From an uncultured Kordia sp. (lineage in GTDB: Bacteria; Bacteroidota; Bacteroidia; Flavobacteriales; Flavobacteriaceae), in contig NZ_CANMEZ010000004.1 in the NCBI RefSeq assembly GCF_947496985.1, forward strand, positions 372,001 through 436,000: DNA of 64,000 bases, given 5' to 3'. Below are positions 36,831 to 45,842 of the stretch, piece by piece. Both the position numbers and the translations under genes were made by a program. Within the stretch, counting starts at the first letter, position 1; every line of letters begins with the position of its first letter. The notes beneath the pieces were generated by a model, which saw nothing but the letters and a program-made list of their open reading frames with translations, searched no databases and had not been told where the DNA came from.

Positions 36831-38386
36831 GGGGCAGCGTTATTGATATTGTCAACAAATATAGCCATTGATAAGACTCTGAAAAGAAAATACAGTCCTC
36901 TATTCGGACTTTTTTGTTGTTTTTTTGCTAGTTGTACTATTTTTTCCGTGTCAAAGACAGTTTTTAATGCAAGAATATGCTTTTCTAGAAGTTTGCATAA
37001 CTTTTCTCCTATTTCGCTTTGCATTCTGTGATTCCAGTCTTGCACGCTTATGTCTGATTGAATTGGTTTTTTGAAATATTGTAATAAGTCCTTATTTCCT
37101 TCATAAACAATTTGTTCATGAATTTGATCATTTCTATAATGCGTATACGATAAGTTATGCGTTGACTTTATGAAATCTTCATGCAAAAATGGTGTGATTT
37201 TATTTCTAAAAACAGACAGCAATTTGTGTCTATTTCCAAAATTACCAGGTAATCGCCCTTTTCTGTAAAAGTTGATTAACGTTTCAGCATTTGAGTTTCC
37301 TGCGTAATTTTCGGCTACAGCCAAAGCTATATTTTCAGGATAATCATTCATAAACAACTTATAATCAAAAACAAATGAGTCTAATAAAAATTCTTTTGGT
37401 GTTAAGTAGTTATGCATTGCTTTCGCCAAATTCGTGTCTTCTTGAAAAAACATGCGTACACATTCGCCCGCTTCTCCCATAACATAACTGTAATTTTCAG
37501 GAATGGTTTCATCTACAAATTTCAACATATCAACATAGGAAATTGTTGCTAAACCGCCTGAAATACTAGCAATTTGGTTTGCATAATGCTCAAACTCTAT
37601 TTCATTACACAATGTAATGTGACTGTATGAAATATTTAAATTAGTTGCTATTTCTTTTCCTTGCAATACATCTGCCGAATATACATTTCCAAAGTTCCCA
37701 GTTTTTAACTGCTTATTTCCTTTTTCTACCTGACTCAATAACGCCAAACTATCTTTTCCTGCCGTTGCTCCAAAAAATAAATTTTCAGAAGTATATATAC
37801 CATCTTTTAATGAAAATGTTTGTTCTTTATTTGAAAAATCTATTGCTAGTTTTGTTGTGTCGTATGTTAAATCTGAATTAAAAGTATATAGTTTTCCACC
37901 TTCAATTCGAGTTATATTTTTATACGGTAAAGGAAAAGGTGTGACTTGATATCCAAATGTAAAATGTGCTTGCACTCCAAGTTTATCAAATTCTAATGGA
38001 ACATGCAATTCGTTGAAATTCTGGAAATTTAAAAAGAATATCTGTCTATTTTTATTTATTAAACTAAAACTTCCACTAACACCATGTAAATCATTTAAAA
38101 TAAATAGATTAGTGCTTTTTTTATCAGATATAAACAGTTCAAAAACACCTCCTAAATGATTATAAACATTTACAAGAGCTTCTGTAGTATTGTGATGTAA
38201 TTCTTCTAAGAAATCAACAATTTTTTCTTCAGTATGATCAGATGAATACCATATAATTTCGTAGTTATCATCTTCTAACCAATACAATGTACTTCCTTGT
38301 TTTTCTTTTTTAAACAACTCAACCTGAAATTGCTCTTTGTCAAAAGATATATGAAAATTGGTTATGGTATGTTTTTCAAATTTCAC
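36815..38386 (-). CDS. Asparagine-synthase-like protein lacking the glutaminase cysteine
   Basis: 523 residues. The N-terminal 200 resemble the class II glutamine amidotransferase domain of AsnB (GGVFELFISD, FILNDLHGVSGSFSLI), but position 2 is Lys, not the catalytic Cys. A PP-loop-like ATP site follows, FGATAGKDSLALL (about 205-217), in place of the usual S-G-G-x-D-S. The C-terminal part is the asparagine-synthase synthetase fold with a Tyr/His-rich helical end. It probably activates a carboxylate of a sugar and joins it to ammonia or another amine. It overlaps neuA at the upstream side by four bases. Assignment is by fold, moderate. Confidence 0.65.
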   Translation of the reverse strand: MKFEKHTITNFHISFDKEQFQVELFKKEKQGSTLYWLEDDNYEIIWYSSDHTEEKIVDFLEELHHNTTEALVNVYNHLGGVFELFISDKKSTNLFILNDLHGVSGSFSLINKNRQIFFLNFQNFNELHVPLEFDKLGVQAHFTFGYQVTPFPLPYKNITRIEGGKLYTFNSDLTYDTTKLAIDFSNKEQTFSLKDGIYTSENLFFGATAGKDSLALLSQVEKGNKQLKTGNFGNVYSADVLQGKEIATNLNISYSHITLCNEIEFEHYANQIASISGGLATISYVDMLKFVDETIPENYSYVMGEAGECVRMFFQEDTNLAKAMHNYLTPKEFLLDSFVFDYKLFMNDYPENIALAVAENYAGNSNAETLINFYRKGRLPGNFGNRHKLLSVFRNKITPFLHEDFIKSTHNLSYTHYRNDQIHEQIVYEGNKDLLQYFKKPIQSDISVQDWNHRMQSEIGEKLCKLLEKHILALKTVFDTEKIVQLAKKQQKSPNRGLYFLFRVLSMAIFVDNINNAAPCEKR

Positions 38387-39081
38387 AGTGTTATTGTTTT
38401 AGCCAATTGTTCTGCCTTTAACCAATCGTTTTGAGTGTCGATGTTAACATAATACTTTTTATCTGAAACCACATATGACAATGAGTTTCCATATAACGAA
38501 TTTTCCTGTTGTATGATATTTGTTTTTGTGATGTAAATACTTCCATCTCTATGATATGCTTTTGGTAATTCTTGACGTCTAGGAATGATGTTCTTTTCTC
38601 CGGTTGCAATTTGCAAGACACCATTTTCATTCGCTTCAAACGTCCAGTGCGGATTGTATTCGTGCGGTACTTCTAAGACAGAAACTAACGAATCTGTTTG
38701 TTTTTCCTTGAAAGTCTCTAATGCTTTCTCTAAAAAACCTGTTGGCCTGAACGGACTTGTAGGTTGTAATAAGCATATAGCATCAAAGTGTTTTCCTTCT
38801 GTTTCGAAATATGAAATTACATGCTGAATTACGGGTAATGTTGGTGTTGCATCTTCCGCTAAGTGTTTTGGACGCACAAAAGGAACATTCGCACCAAGCG
38901 ACTTAGAAATTGCAATTATTTCTTCATCATCAGTTGTCACTACTACTTCATTGATGTACTTTGACTCCAACGCAGCGTCGATACTATATTGAATTAATGG
39001 CTTTCCATTGAGTAATTTTTTATTTTTCCCTGGAACACCTTTGCTTCCACCTCTTGCTGGTATGACTGCGAGAATATTCAT
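38383..39081 (-). CDS. neuA: Acylneuraminate cytidylyltransferase (CMP-sialic acid synthetase)
   Basis: Activates a nonulosonic acid with CTP to the CMP-sugar. 232 residues with the family start LAVIPARGGSKGVPGKNKK (CTP binding, about 4-22), PLIQYSIDAAL, VVTTDDEEI, and LQPTSPFRP near 101-111. The NeuB and NeuC genes lie directly upstream, giving the full path UDP-GlcNAc to CMP-sialic acid. Start ATG; its stop overlaps the next start by four bases. Whether the sugar is N-acetylneuraminic acid or a variant such as legionaminic acid is not decided by sequence. Confidence 0.9.
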   Translation of the reverse strand: MNILAVIPARGGSKGVPGKNKKLLNGKPLIQYSIDAALESKYINEVVVTTDDEEIIAISKSLGANVPFVRPKHLAEDATPTLPVIQHVISYFETEGKHFDAICLLQPTSPFRPTGFLEKALETFKEKQTDSLVSVLEVPHEYNPHWTFEANENGVLQIATGEKNIIPRRQELPKAYHRDGSIYITKTNIIQQENSLYGNSLSYVVSDKKYYVNIDTQNDWLKAEQLAKTITL

Positions 39082-39164
39082 ATAGTAATTTATTATTTTT
39101 TTAAGTAATGTGTAACCATTGGGAATTTAGAATTCCGCTAGTATTTTAAGACAAACTGTATTTA

Positions 39165-40322
39165 TTAGTACATAATTGTTTTATGTGAAATGAGTTTTGA
39201 TTGTGCTAATGCGTCTGCAATACGTTTTCCTGAGTTTCCATCTCCGTAAATATGTTCGGAAAGCATTCCTTTTCGCGCAATTCGTTCTTCAATTGCGGTT
39301 TTGATTAAATCTTTATCATACGCTACATCTAACACGTTTTTACCACGTTGACGGCGATTTTGACGTGTTCCAATGTTTACTGTTGGTACACCAATAAATG
39401 AACATTCACGAATTCCGACACTTGAGTTTCCTACTAAACAATCACAGTTTTTTAGTAAGTGCAAAAAGTCATTTGGCTCCATGTTTTTAAAGAAACGAAT
39501 GTTTTCAGGATTGAAATTTTCTCTGTAATACCGAATTCCGTTCGATGTTCCGTCCGAACCAGCGTCTACATTGGGCCAAAACCAAAATGTTGGTATATTT
39601 AACTCATGAACAGCTTTTAAGGTAGCTAATACATCTTCTCGTGCCGATTTATAACGATTTGTCTCAGGATGTTGCATTACAACTAAATATCCATTAGAAA
39701 GGTCTAAATCAGCTCCTACACCACCATATTTTTTTATTGGATCAACATCATGTGTGTTATTTTCTAATACTTGCTTTGCTATATCAATAGATGGACAACC
39801 TGTATTGATTACATAATCAGGGTCTTCACCTAGTTTAATAACTCTCTCTTTTGCATCTTCTGAAGCAACTAAATGTATGTCTGCAAGTTTTGTATTTGCA
39901 TGGCGTACTTTTTCATCAATGTTACCTGTTACTTCTCCACCTTGAATATGCACTAACGGAATGTTTTGATATGCCGCTGCAATACTTGTCGCGATGGTTT
40001 CAAAACGATCGGCAATTGTAATGACAGCATCAGGTTTTAGATTGTAAAATACATTTGAAAGTTCCATAACACCTAAACCTGTTGTTTTAGCCATTGCAGT
40101 TGGATTTTCACCTTCCAATACCATGAACACTTTTTCGTCAATCTTAAAACCATCTTTTTCTATGACATTTACCGCATTTCCATAACGTCCTAACAATGCA
40201 GAACCGGCAACTACTAATTGTAATTCAAGTTTTGGATGTTCTTGAATTGCTTTTAATGCTGTTTTGATTCTACTGTATGATGGTCGTGCTGTAACTACCG
40301 CACATATTTTTCGTTTGCTCAT
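39165..40322 (-). CDS. neuC: UDP-N-acetylglucosamine 2-epimerase (hydrolysing)
   Basis: Makes ManNAc from UDP-GlcNAc, first step to sialic acid. 385 residues, GT-B-like fold; start RKICAVVTARPSYSRIKTAL, ITIADRFETIATSIAAA near 99-115, HIQGGEVTGNIDEKVRHA near 124-141, VMQHPETNRYKS near 208-219 and NSSVGIRECSFIGVPTVNIG near 297-316. This order matches the hydrolysing NeuC/LegG type rather than the WecB type. Lies between neuB (141-base gap) and neuA (83-base gap). Confidence 0.9.
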   Translation of the reverse strand: MSKRKICAVVTARPSYSRIKTALKAIQEHPKLELQLVVAGSALLGRYGNAVNVIEKDGFKIDEKVFMVLEGENPTAMAKTTGLGVMELSNVFYNLKPDAVITIADRFETIATSIAAAYQNIPLVHIQGGEVTGNIDEKVRHANTKLADIHLVASEDAKERVIKLGEDPDYVINTGCPSIDIAKQVLENNTHDVDPIKKYGGVGADLDLSNGYLVVMQHPETNRYKSAREDVLATLKAVHELNIPTFWFWPNVDAGSDGTSNGIRYYRENFNPENIRFFKNMEPNDFLHLLKNCDCLVGNSSVGIRECSFIGVPTVNIGTRQNRRQRGKNVLDVAYDKDLIKTAIEERIARKGMLSEHIYGDGNSGKRIADALAQSKLISHKTIMY

Positions 40323-40463
40323 TTTTGTTTAATTCAATAATTGAAAAATTAAATGATGTAAAAGATTAAATTTTCAATTTTATAGTATTTCTCGATACAA
40401 AATTCTTCCAAAATTTCATTCGAAATCACATTTTTATTGATGTTCTATTTAAAACTTAACAAT

Positions 40464-41468
40464 TCACAATACATCTTCTTCATTCAAAAAATCCCATTGG
40501 TTCATGTCTTTTACAAGCTTTTTTCCTAAAACTTCTTGAAATTTAGATGCAAGTATTCCATAGTTTTTTGGCTTCTTTGCTTCTAAATCGTTGAATGTTA
40601 GCACATGCCCTTTTGGTAATTTTTTATTTATAGCTAATGATTTTTCAAAGATTTGTTTTAATTCTGAATATTGTGAGTTATCCATTTTATCAATTGGATG
40701 ATTTAAAGCTTCATCAATATTTCTAACCGCTTGGACTAGTTGTGTCGTTTCTGAAAATGTAAGCGATGATTTTGCATCAGGTCCAAACATTTCTTTATTA
40801 AATACGACATGAAATTCTAAGATTTCTGCACCAAGTGTTACTGCAGCAATTCCAGCTTCTATTCCCGAAGAATGATCTGAAAACCCTATTGAAACTTGAT
40901 ATTTATTTTTTAATTCTCGAATTACATTTAAACCAAATTGTTTTGGTGCTGTCGGATACGACGTTGTACATTGTAAGATAGAGAATTCACAGTTTTTTTC
41001 TTTAAGAAAAGCTACCGTAGCGTCCAATTCGGAAAACGAACTCATTCCGGAAGAGATAATAACTGGTTTTCCTGTGTTTGCAATTTTTTCTAATAATAGA
41101 AAGTTATTGACTTCCCCCGAACCTACTTTATAGTGTTTTACACCTACTTCTTCTAACAAATCTACAGCGGCATTACTGAATGGTGACGAAATGAAATCTA
41201 AACCAACTTCATCACAATGTGCTTTGATTTCTTTCCATTGCTCTAATGAAAACTCCATACGTTGCCAGTATTCATAGCGTGTTGCATCTTGCTTGGAGAA
41301 TTTTACTCTAAATGGTTCATGAATGCTACTTTCCGCCACAGCGATATGCGTTTGAAACTTGATAGCATCCGCACCTGTTTTTGCAACAGCATCAATGTAC
41401 GCATGCGCCATTCCGAGACTTCCGTCATGTGCCTGAGCTATTTCTGCTATGATGTAGGTTTTTTTCAT
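40464..41468 (-). CDS. neuB: N-acetylneuraminate synthase (NeuB family)
   Basis: Condenses phosphoenolpyruvate with ManNAc or a related amino sugar. 334 residues: TIM-barrel start YIIAEIAQAHDGSLGMA, KTGADAIKFQTH, DFISSPFSNAAVDLLEEVGV and PVIISSGMSSFSELDATV; CTTSYPTAPKQFG and the FSDHSSGIEAGIAAVTLGA segment supply the metal/PEP site; a C-terminal SAF (antifreeze-like) domain begins near 275 (KGHVLTFNDLEAKKP). ATG start. Transcribed just before neuC and neuA. Confidence 0.9.
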   Translation of the reverse strand: MKKTYIIAEIAQAHDGSLGMAHAYIDAVAKTGADAIKFQTHIAVAESSIHEPFRVKFSKQDATRYEYWQRMEFSLEQWKEIKAHCDEVGLDFISSPFSNAAVDLLEEVGVKHYKVGSGEVNNFLLLEKIANTGKPVIISSGMSSFSELDATVAFLKEKNCEFSILQCTTSYPTAPKQFGLNVIRELKNKYQVSIGFSDHSSGIEAGIAAVTLGAEILEFHVVFNKEMFGPDAKSSLTFSETTQLVQAVRNIDEALNHPIDKMDNSQYSELKQIFEKSLAINKKLPKGHVLTFNDLEAKKPKNYGILASKFQEVLGKKLVKDMNQWDFLNEEDVL

Positions 41469-41534
41469 TTTTTGATCTTGGGTAATTGTTTTTTTATATG
41501 TTGATTCGTTTATTTGTATTTAAATTCAACATTT

Positions 41535-42737
41535 TTAGATGCCTTCCAAAAACTCTTTCAACTTCTTTACTTGCTTATCTACTGTAAAATGATTTAAAAA
41601 CGTTTTTCGGGCATTGTCTGCTGTAAATATCCGCTTTTCCTTATTCTTATACAAATCTATTAATTGTGTTGTCATGTGTTGTAAATCGTTACTCAGAATA
41701 CAGTTTTTGTCGTGAGATAATTCTGGATAACAACTTGCTGCTGCTTTTGTACAAACTAACACTTGTGCATAATTGAAAACTAATGGAATGCGTGTTCGTG
41801 TTCCTGTATTGTATTCCCATGGAATGATGTGAATATCGTATGCTTTTAGCTCAGGTGCTAAGTTTTCTACAAATCCCATACATTTGATTTGTGAGTCTTC
41901 TAAACGTTTTTTTAATGTATCAGAAGCATATTTTAGACTTCCTATTACTTTGAGTTGTATGGTTGGAATTTCTTTTTTTAATTCTTCCCAACATACTTCT
42001 AAAAAACGCTCCAAACCAATACGATTTGCCGTCGTCCCCATACCACCTAAATGTACTATTGTAGGGACTTCTGAGTCATTTGACGTAATCTCAACTTCTT
42101 TATAGGTTAATGGAATGTATATAGCATTTGAATTTCCATATGCTTTTATTTCTTCCGTTTCTGTAAACGAAGCAGATACACAACCTTGTATGTTTTTTAC
42201 CAGGTCCAATTCTACTCGTTTCTTTTGTTTAAGGTGAAATTTTTGTAAGAATGAGAGTTTACTTTTTAGTTTTCGCAGTTTAAACTCCCAATCGTGATGT
42301 GCATAAATCACAGGAATTGAAAGGTTTGCGTATTGTGCTAAAATTGCTGTCCAACGCCATTCTGCCCAAACTAAATCTATATTATTTGTTGAAATATAAT
42401 TTTTCAACAGTTTTTCATTTACTGAATTTACAAAGAAGTATTCAAATTTTTCAGGTTGCGAAATTGCTGTTTTGATACGATTGAACATTCCTTTTGGATG
42501 AATTTGCGCTACTTGAAAGTAATTGATTTCATTATAAAATTCTTTTATTTCTTGAATATACTCTTGATTTACATCTGATGAAATTTCAGCAGTTTCACCA
42601 CCTTGAAAATCTACGAGTAACACATATACATTGTACCCCAATTTTGCAAGTAGTTCTAAATGACTAAAATATACAGAAGCGCCGCCATTAGCATTTGGAG
42701 AAATTTTAGTGTTATTTACTAGAAAAAGGATATTCAT
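41535..42737 (-). CDS. Glycosyltransferase, GT4-like
   Basis: 400 residues. N-terminal NILFLVNNTKISPNANGGAS, later HDWEFKLRKLK and PTIVHLGGMGTTANRIGLER, and a donor site IIPWEYNTGTRTRIPLVFNYA. The usual E-x7-E is not seen; NTGTRTRIPLVFNYAQ replaces it, as in some WcaI/GT4-like proteins. Overlaps its upstream neighbour by four bases. Substrate unknown. Confidence 0.78.
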   Translation of the reverse strand: MNILFLVNNTKISPNANGGASVYFSHLELLAKLGYNVYVLLVDFQGGETAEISSDVNQEYIQEIKEFYNEINYFQVAQIHPKGMFNRIKTAISQPEKFEYFFVNSVNEKLLKNYISTNNIDLVWAEWRWTAILAQYANLSIPVIYAHHDWEFKLRKLKSKLSFLQKFHLKQKKRVELDLVKNIQGCVSASFTETEEIKAYGNSNAIYIPLTYKEVEITSNDSEVPTIVHLGGMGTTANRIGLERFLEVCWEELKKEIPTIQLKVIGSLKYASDTLKKRLEDSQIKCMGFVENLAPELKAYDIHIIPWEYNTGTRTRIPLVFNYAQVLVCTKAAASCYPELSHDKNCILSNDLQHMTTQLIDLYKNKEKRIFTADNARKTFLNHFTVDKQVKKLKEFLEGI

Positions 42738-43879
42738 AATGTTTTTTCAATCGTTTTGTATGCTTCAAGTACTTTTTGTTGAATGTTTTGATAACTTAAA
42801 GACGAACGGTATTTTTTATTGATCTCGAATGCATTCGAAATTAAATCTTCATTGGTAAGGGCAACTTTTATAGTTTCCGTAATTTCTTGAATATTTTCAG
42901 CATTTTCAACTAATAATCCATTTTCTTGATGTGTCAGATATTCTTCTGAAACCTTTCCAGGATTCGTCTGAATCGGAAATGCTCCGTAAATCATTGCTTC
43001 TAGTAATGTGTTTGGTATTCCGTCCGTAACGTTTATTCCGATAGCTATTCTGGCTTGACCGAATTTCTGTAATAATGAATCATGCGATTCTTCAATTCCA
43101 CGTTTAGTGTAACTAATATTTAAATTATGCTCGGTTTGTAAACGTTCTATTTTAGCAATTACTTTTGGATGCGCTGCATACACATGAATTTGATAACTTT
43201 TAATCAATTCTAAGTTATTTTCTAATGCTTTTAAAGCATGTAATGCGCGTCCAGCCCAGTGATGATAACCTTTTACTAAAATTAGATTTCTATTTTGTAT
43301 GGGCTGAATAAATTCTTCTTTTACTATAAATCCGCCACCGCCAGGAAAACTTCCTAAAGATTCTCCTTTGAAACCATATTGTTTTGCTAAACCGATATCA
43401 CGAATGTTATCTGTAAACAGAAAATCGATTTGATTTAGTAATGTATCAATTCGTTTTTTATGAAATGATTCTTTATAAAAGTGATAGATTCCACTTCCCC
43501 AAGTAGAACAAGTCCAATTGAATTTGATCTTTTTTCTAACCGAAATTAATGGGTAACTTTCTGATTGTAACTCCATAGAATGCACAACATCTGGTTGAAT
43601 TTCTTCAATCAGTTCTTTTAATTTTTCAGAAGCAGTTACTTTTAAAAGTGGTTGTACTTTTTCATTTAGATTTGGAAAGTGTTTTTTAAGGAATGTTTCT
43701 CCTTTTATGGGTTTTATTTTGCGTTTGCTCCAGTTTGTTGTGTAATTTGTCCATTGCAAACCTTCATGAATTGGTCTGTCTAAACAATCGAATAGATAGA
43801 TTTCATGACCGGATTCTTTCAGTTGATTAATCCAACGTACCGCATGTATGTATTGCATGGCAACAAACAGAATTTTCAT
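42734..43879 (-). CDS. Glycosyltransferase, GT4
   Basis: 381 residues, GT-B. N-terminal KILFVAMQYIHAVRWINQLK; NWTCSTWGSGIYHFYK; donor domain with ILVKGYHHWAGRALHALKAL and VTDGIPNTLLEAMIYGAFPI, where Asp takes the first position of E-x7-E. Soluble. Overlaps the next gene by four bases. Substrate unknown. Confidence 0.85.
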   Translation of the reverse strand: MKILFVAMQYIHAVRWINQLKESGHEIYLFDCLDRPIHEGLQWTNYTTNWSKRKIKPIKGETFLKKHFPNLNEKVQPLLKVTASEKLKELIEEIQPDVVHSMELQSESYPLISVRKKIKFNWTCSTWGSGIYHFYKESFHKKRIDTLLNQIDFLFTDNIRDIGLAKQYGFKGESLGSFPGGGGFIVKEEFIQPIQNRNLILVKGYHHWAGRALHALKALENNLELIKSYQIHVYAAHPKVIAKIERLQTEHNLNISYTKRGIEESHDSLLQKFGQARIAIGINVTDGIPNTLLEAMIYGAFPIQTNPGKVSEEYLTHQENGLLVENAENIQEITETIKVALTNEDLISNAFEINKKYRSSLSYQNIQQKVLEAYKTIEKTL

Positions 43880-44908
43880 TTAGCTTTCTTGGATTAGTTC
43901 GTATGTTTTTAAGAAGTGATTCTTGATTTTTGAGGTAAATTTATGTACACCAATTCCTTTTATTGATTGTAGTTTGAATGTGATTAGTAATTGTAAAACC
44001 CACAAATAACGAAAATCTTTGTTAGAACATATTTCATGTACTTTTAACACATTGTATAGTTGCTTTTTTTCTTCGTTTAATTCAGCATGATTTGGAAAGA
44101 TATAGTTTTTCAGAAAGATGTATACAGATGATTTTACATATGCTTGCAATTCCTTTGTATCACTTCTATTATCTATATTTTTTAGTGTGATATTTATGAA
44201 TGGAATAAAGCTTTTTACAGCTTTTTTAATGAATTTGATGTCTTTGTATTTGGCATCGCCAGTTTCGTCAATTTTATAGAAACAATCTGTTTTTTGAATG
44301 CGTTTGACTTCAACATTATTTAATAATAATCGAATAGATAGATCGACATCTTGTAAGCGTTGTAATGATTCATCAAATCCGCCAATTGCGTTTAGCGCTT
44401 CTTTTTTCCATATAGGACAGGTAATTGCCCAAGGTAATTGATGCGCCAAAAACATTTTTAAATATATTGTAGAATCAAGTTTTCCTTTTGGGTCTTTGTT
44501 GATTTTATTTGATTGCTGTTCACGCGTAGGAAAACGTTCCATTGTAAAGATTACACCATCTTTTGTTGGATGTTTCTCTACAGCTTTCATTCTGTCTTTA
44601 AGACAATTTTCACCTAAAAAATCTTCAGAATCTAAGAAAATTACATATTCTGAGTTACTTTTCTCTATTCCATAATTACGACAAGCATTCGCGCCTTTCG
44701 GTTTGTCATCTGGACGTTTGCAATATTGAAAACGACTATCTTTCGTTATATATTCTTCTACAACTTGCTGTGTATTATCATTTGAATGATCATCCACCAC
44801 AATACATTCCCAATTCTCGTACGCTTGCTGCACAATAGAATTGAGCGTTTCCGTAATGAGATGCGCTCTGTTATACGTTGGAATTAGTATGGAGACTTGT
44901 TTTTCCAT
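43880..44908 (-). CDS. Glycosyltransferase, GT2
   Basis: 342 residues. GT-A start QVSILIPTYNRAHLITETLN, CIVVDDHSNDNT, metal site VIFLDSEDFLGE (about 90-101), acceptor helix QRLQDVDLSIRLL (about 184-196). C-terminal helical tail of about 110 residues. Stop is one base before the next GT. Substrate unknown. Confidence 0.9.
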   Translation of the reverse strand: MEKQVSILIPTYNRAHLITETLNSIVQQAYENWECIVVDDHSNDNTQQVVEEYITKDSRFQYCKRPDDKPKGANACRNYGIEKSNSEYVIFLDSEDFLGENCLKDRMKAVEKHPTKDGVIFTMERFPTREQQSNKINKDPKGKLDSTIYLKMFLAHQLPWAITCPIWKKEALNAIGGFDESLQRLQDVDLSIRLLLNNVEVKRIQKTDCFYKIDETGDAKYKDIKFIKKAVKSFIPFINITLKNIDNRSDTKELQAYVKSSVYIFLKNYIFPNHAELNEEKKQLYNVLKVHEICSNKDFRYLWVLQLLITFKLQSIKGIGVHKFTSKIKNHFLKTYELIQES

Positions 44909-45822
44909 TAATCAGTTGTAATGTAATGCCTTCCTTTTTGCTTGTTGATCGTTCTACTTTTTTGTATTTCAGGCAACAAGTTAGCTAATAGTTTTTGTTC
45001 TTTTTTATGATATGAATAGTCATTCAATTTTAAGCTTAACAATGATTTTTTACAATTTCTACTATATTTTTTTCTGAAATTTTGAACTTGTTTATTTACA
45101 TCTTTATTAATATCAGCTAGAAACGTTTTAATTTTTCGTTCTTCAAGTTGTAGCTTTTTCTGTTCATTTAATTTTAACGTATTCGTTCTGTATTCACGGT
45201 CGTGTGCTAAAAAAACAGTAGGAACAACACCTATTTTTAGTTCGTGATATTTTAAGCGTTGACAATAGTTATTGTCTTCTGCATAGTGAAAAAACAAAGG
45301 ATCGAATCCGCCAACAGTATCAATTGTTTCCTTTGAAATTAACCAACCGGCAGCATTAACAAAAGAAACTTCGTATATATTCTGTTGATAGTTTTGTTTT
45401 ATCGCATCAAATTGAAGTGTTTTGTTTTCACTGATGTATTTTGAGAAATTATAATCGAGTTTAGTCCAATCGCCATTTAAATGAATTGGGCTTAATATTC
45501 CATATTTTGCATCTTGTTGATGACATTCAATTAATTTTGAAATCGTGTTTGGTTGTAGGTATGCATCTTGATTTAAAAGAAAAAAATACTCTGCTCCTTT
45601 TGCTAATGCTTTGGCGATTCCAATATTGTTTGCAGCTCCAAAACCTTTGTTTTCGGAAGCTTCGATTAGTGTCACTTTTGGATAATTTTCTTTGATGAAT
45701 GTTACTGTATTGTCAGTAGAGTTGTTATCGACCACAATTACAGGAATATCTGCACAACTATCTAAACATTTAGATAACCATTTCATTCCATTATACGTTA
45801 CTATGATGATAGCGACATTCAT
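44908..45822 (-). CDS. Glycosyltransferase, GT2 (rhamnosyltransferase-like)
   Basis: 304 residues. Start VAIIIVTYNGMKWLSKCLDS, IVVDNNSTDNTV, LLNQDAYLQP (the N-Q-D form common in rhamnosyl-type GT2), and FFHYAEDNNYCQRLKYHEL. The C-terminal 70 residues are very basic (KKYSRNCKKSLLSLKLNDYS), likely membrane- or nucleic-acid-charged surface rather than catalytic. Overlaps the upstream GT2 stop by one base. Substrate unknown. Confidence 0.87.
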   Translation of the reverse strand: MNVAIIIVTYNGMKWLSKCLDSCADIPVIVVDNNSTDNTVTFIKENYPKVTLIEASENKGFGAANNIGIAKALAKGAEYFFLLNQDAYLQPNTISKLIECHQQDAKYGILSPIHLNGDWTKLDYNFSKYISENKTLQFDAIKQNYQQNIYEVSFVNAAGWLISKETIDTVGGFDPLFFHYAEDNNYCQRLKYHELKIGVVPTVFLAHDREYRTNTLKLNEQKKLQLEERKIKTFLADINKDVNKQVQNFRKKYSRNCKKSLLSLKLNDYSYHKKEQKLLANLLPEIQKSRTINKQKGRHYITTD

Positions 45823-45842
45823 ACGTGTTCGATTTTCAAAAA

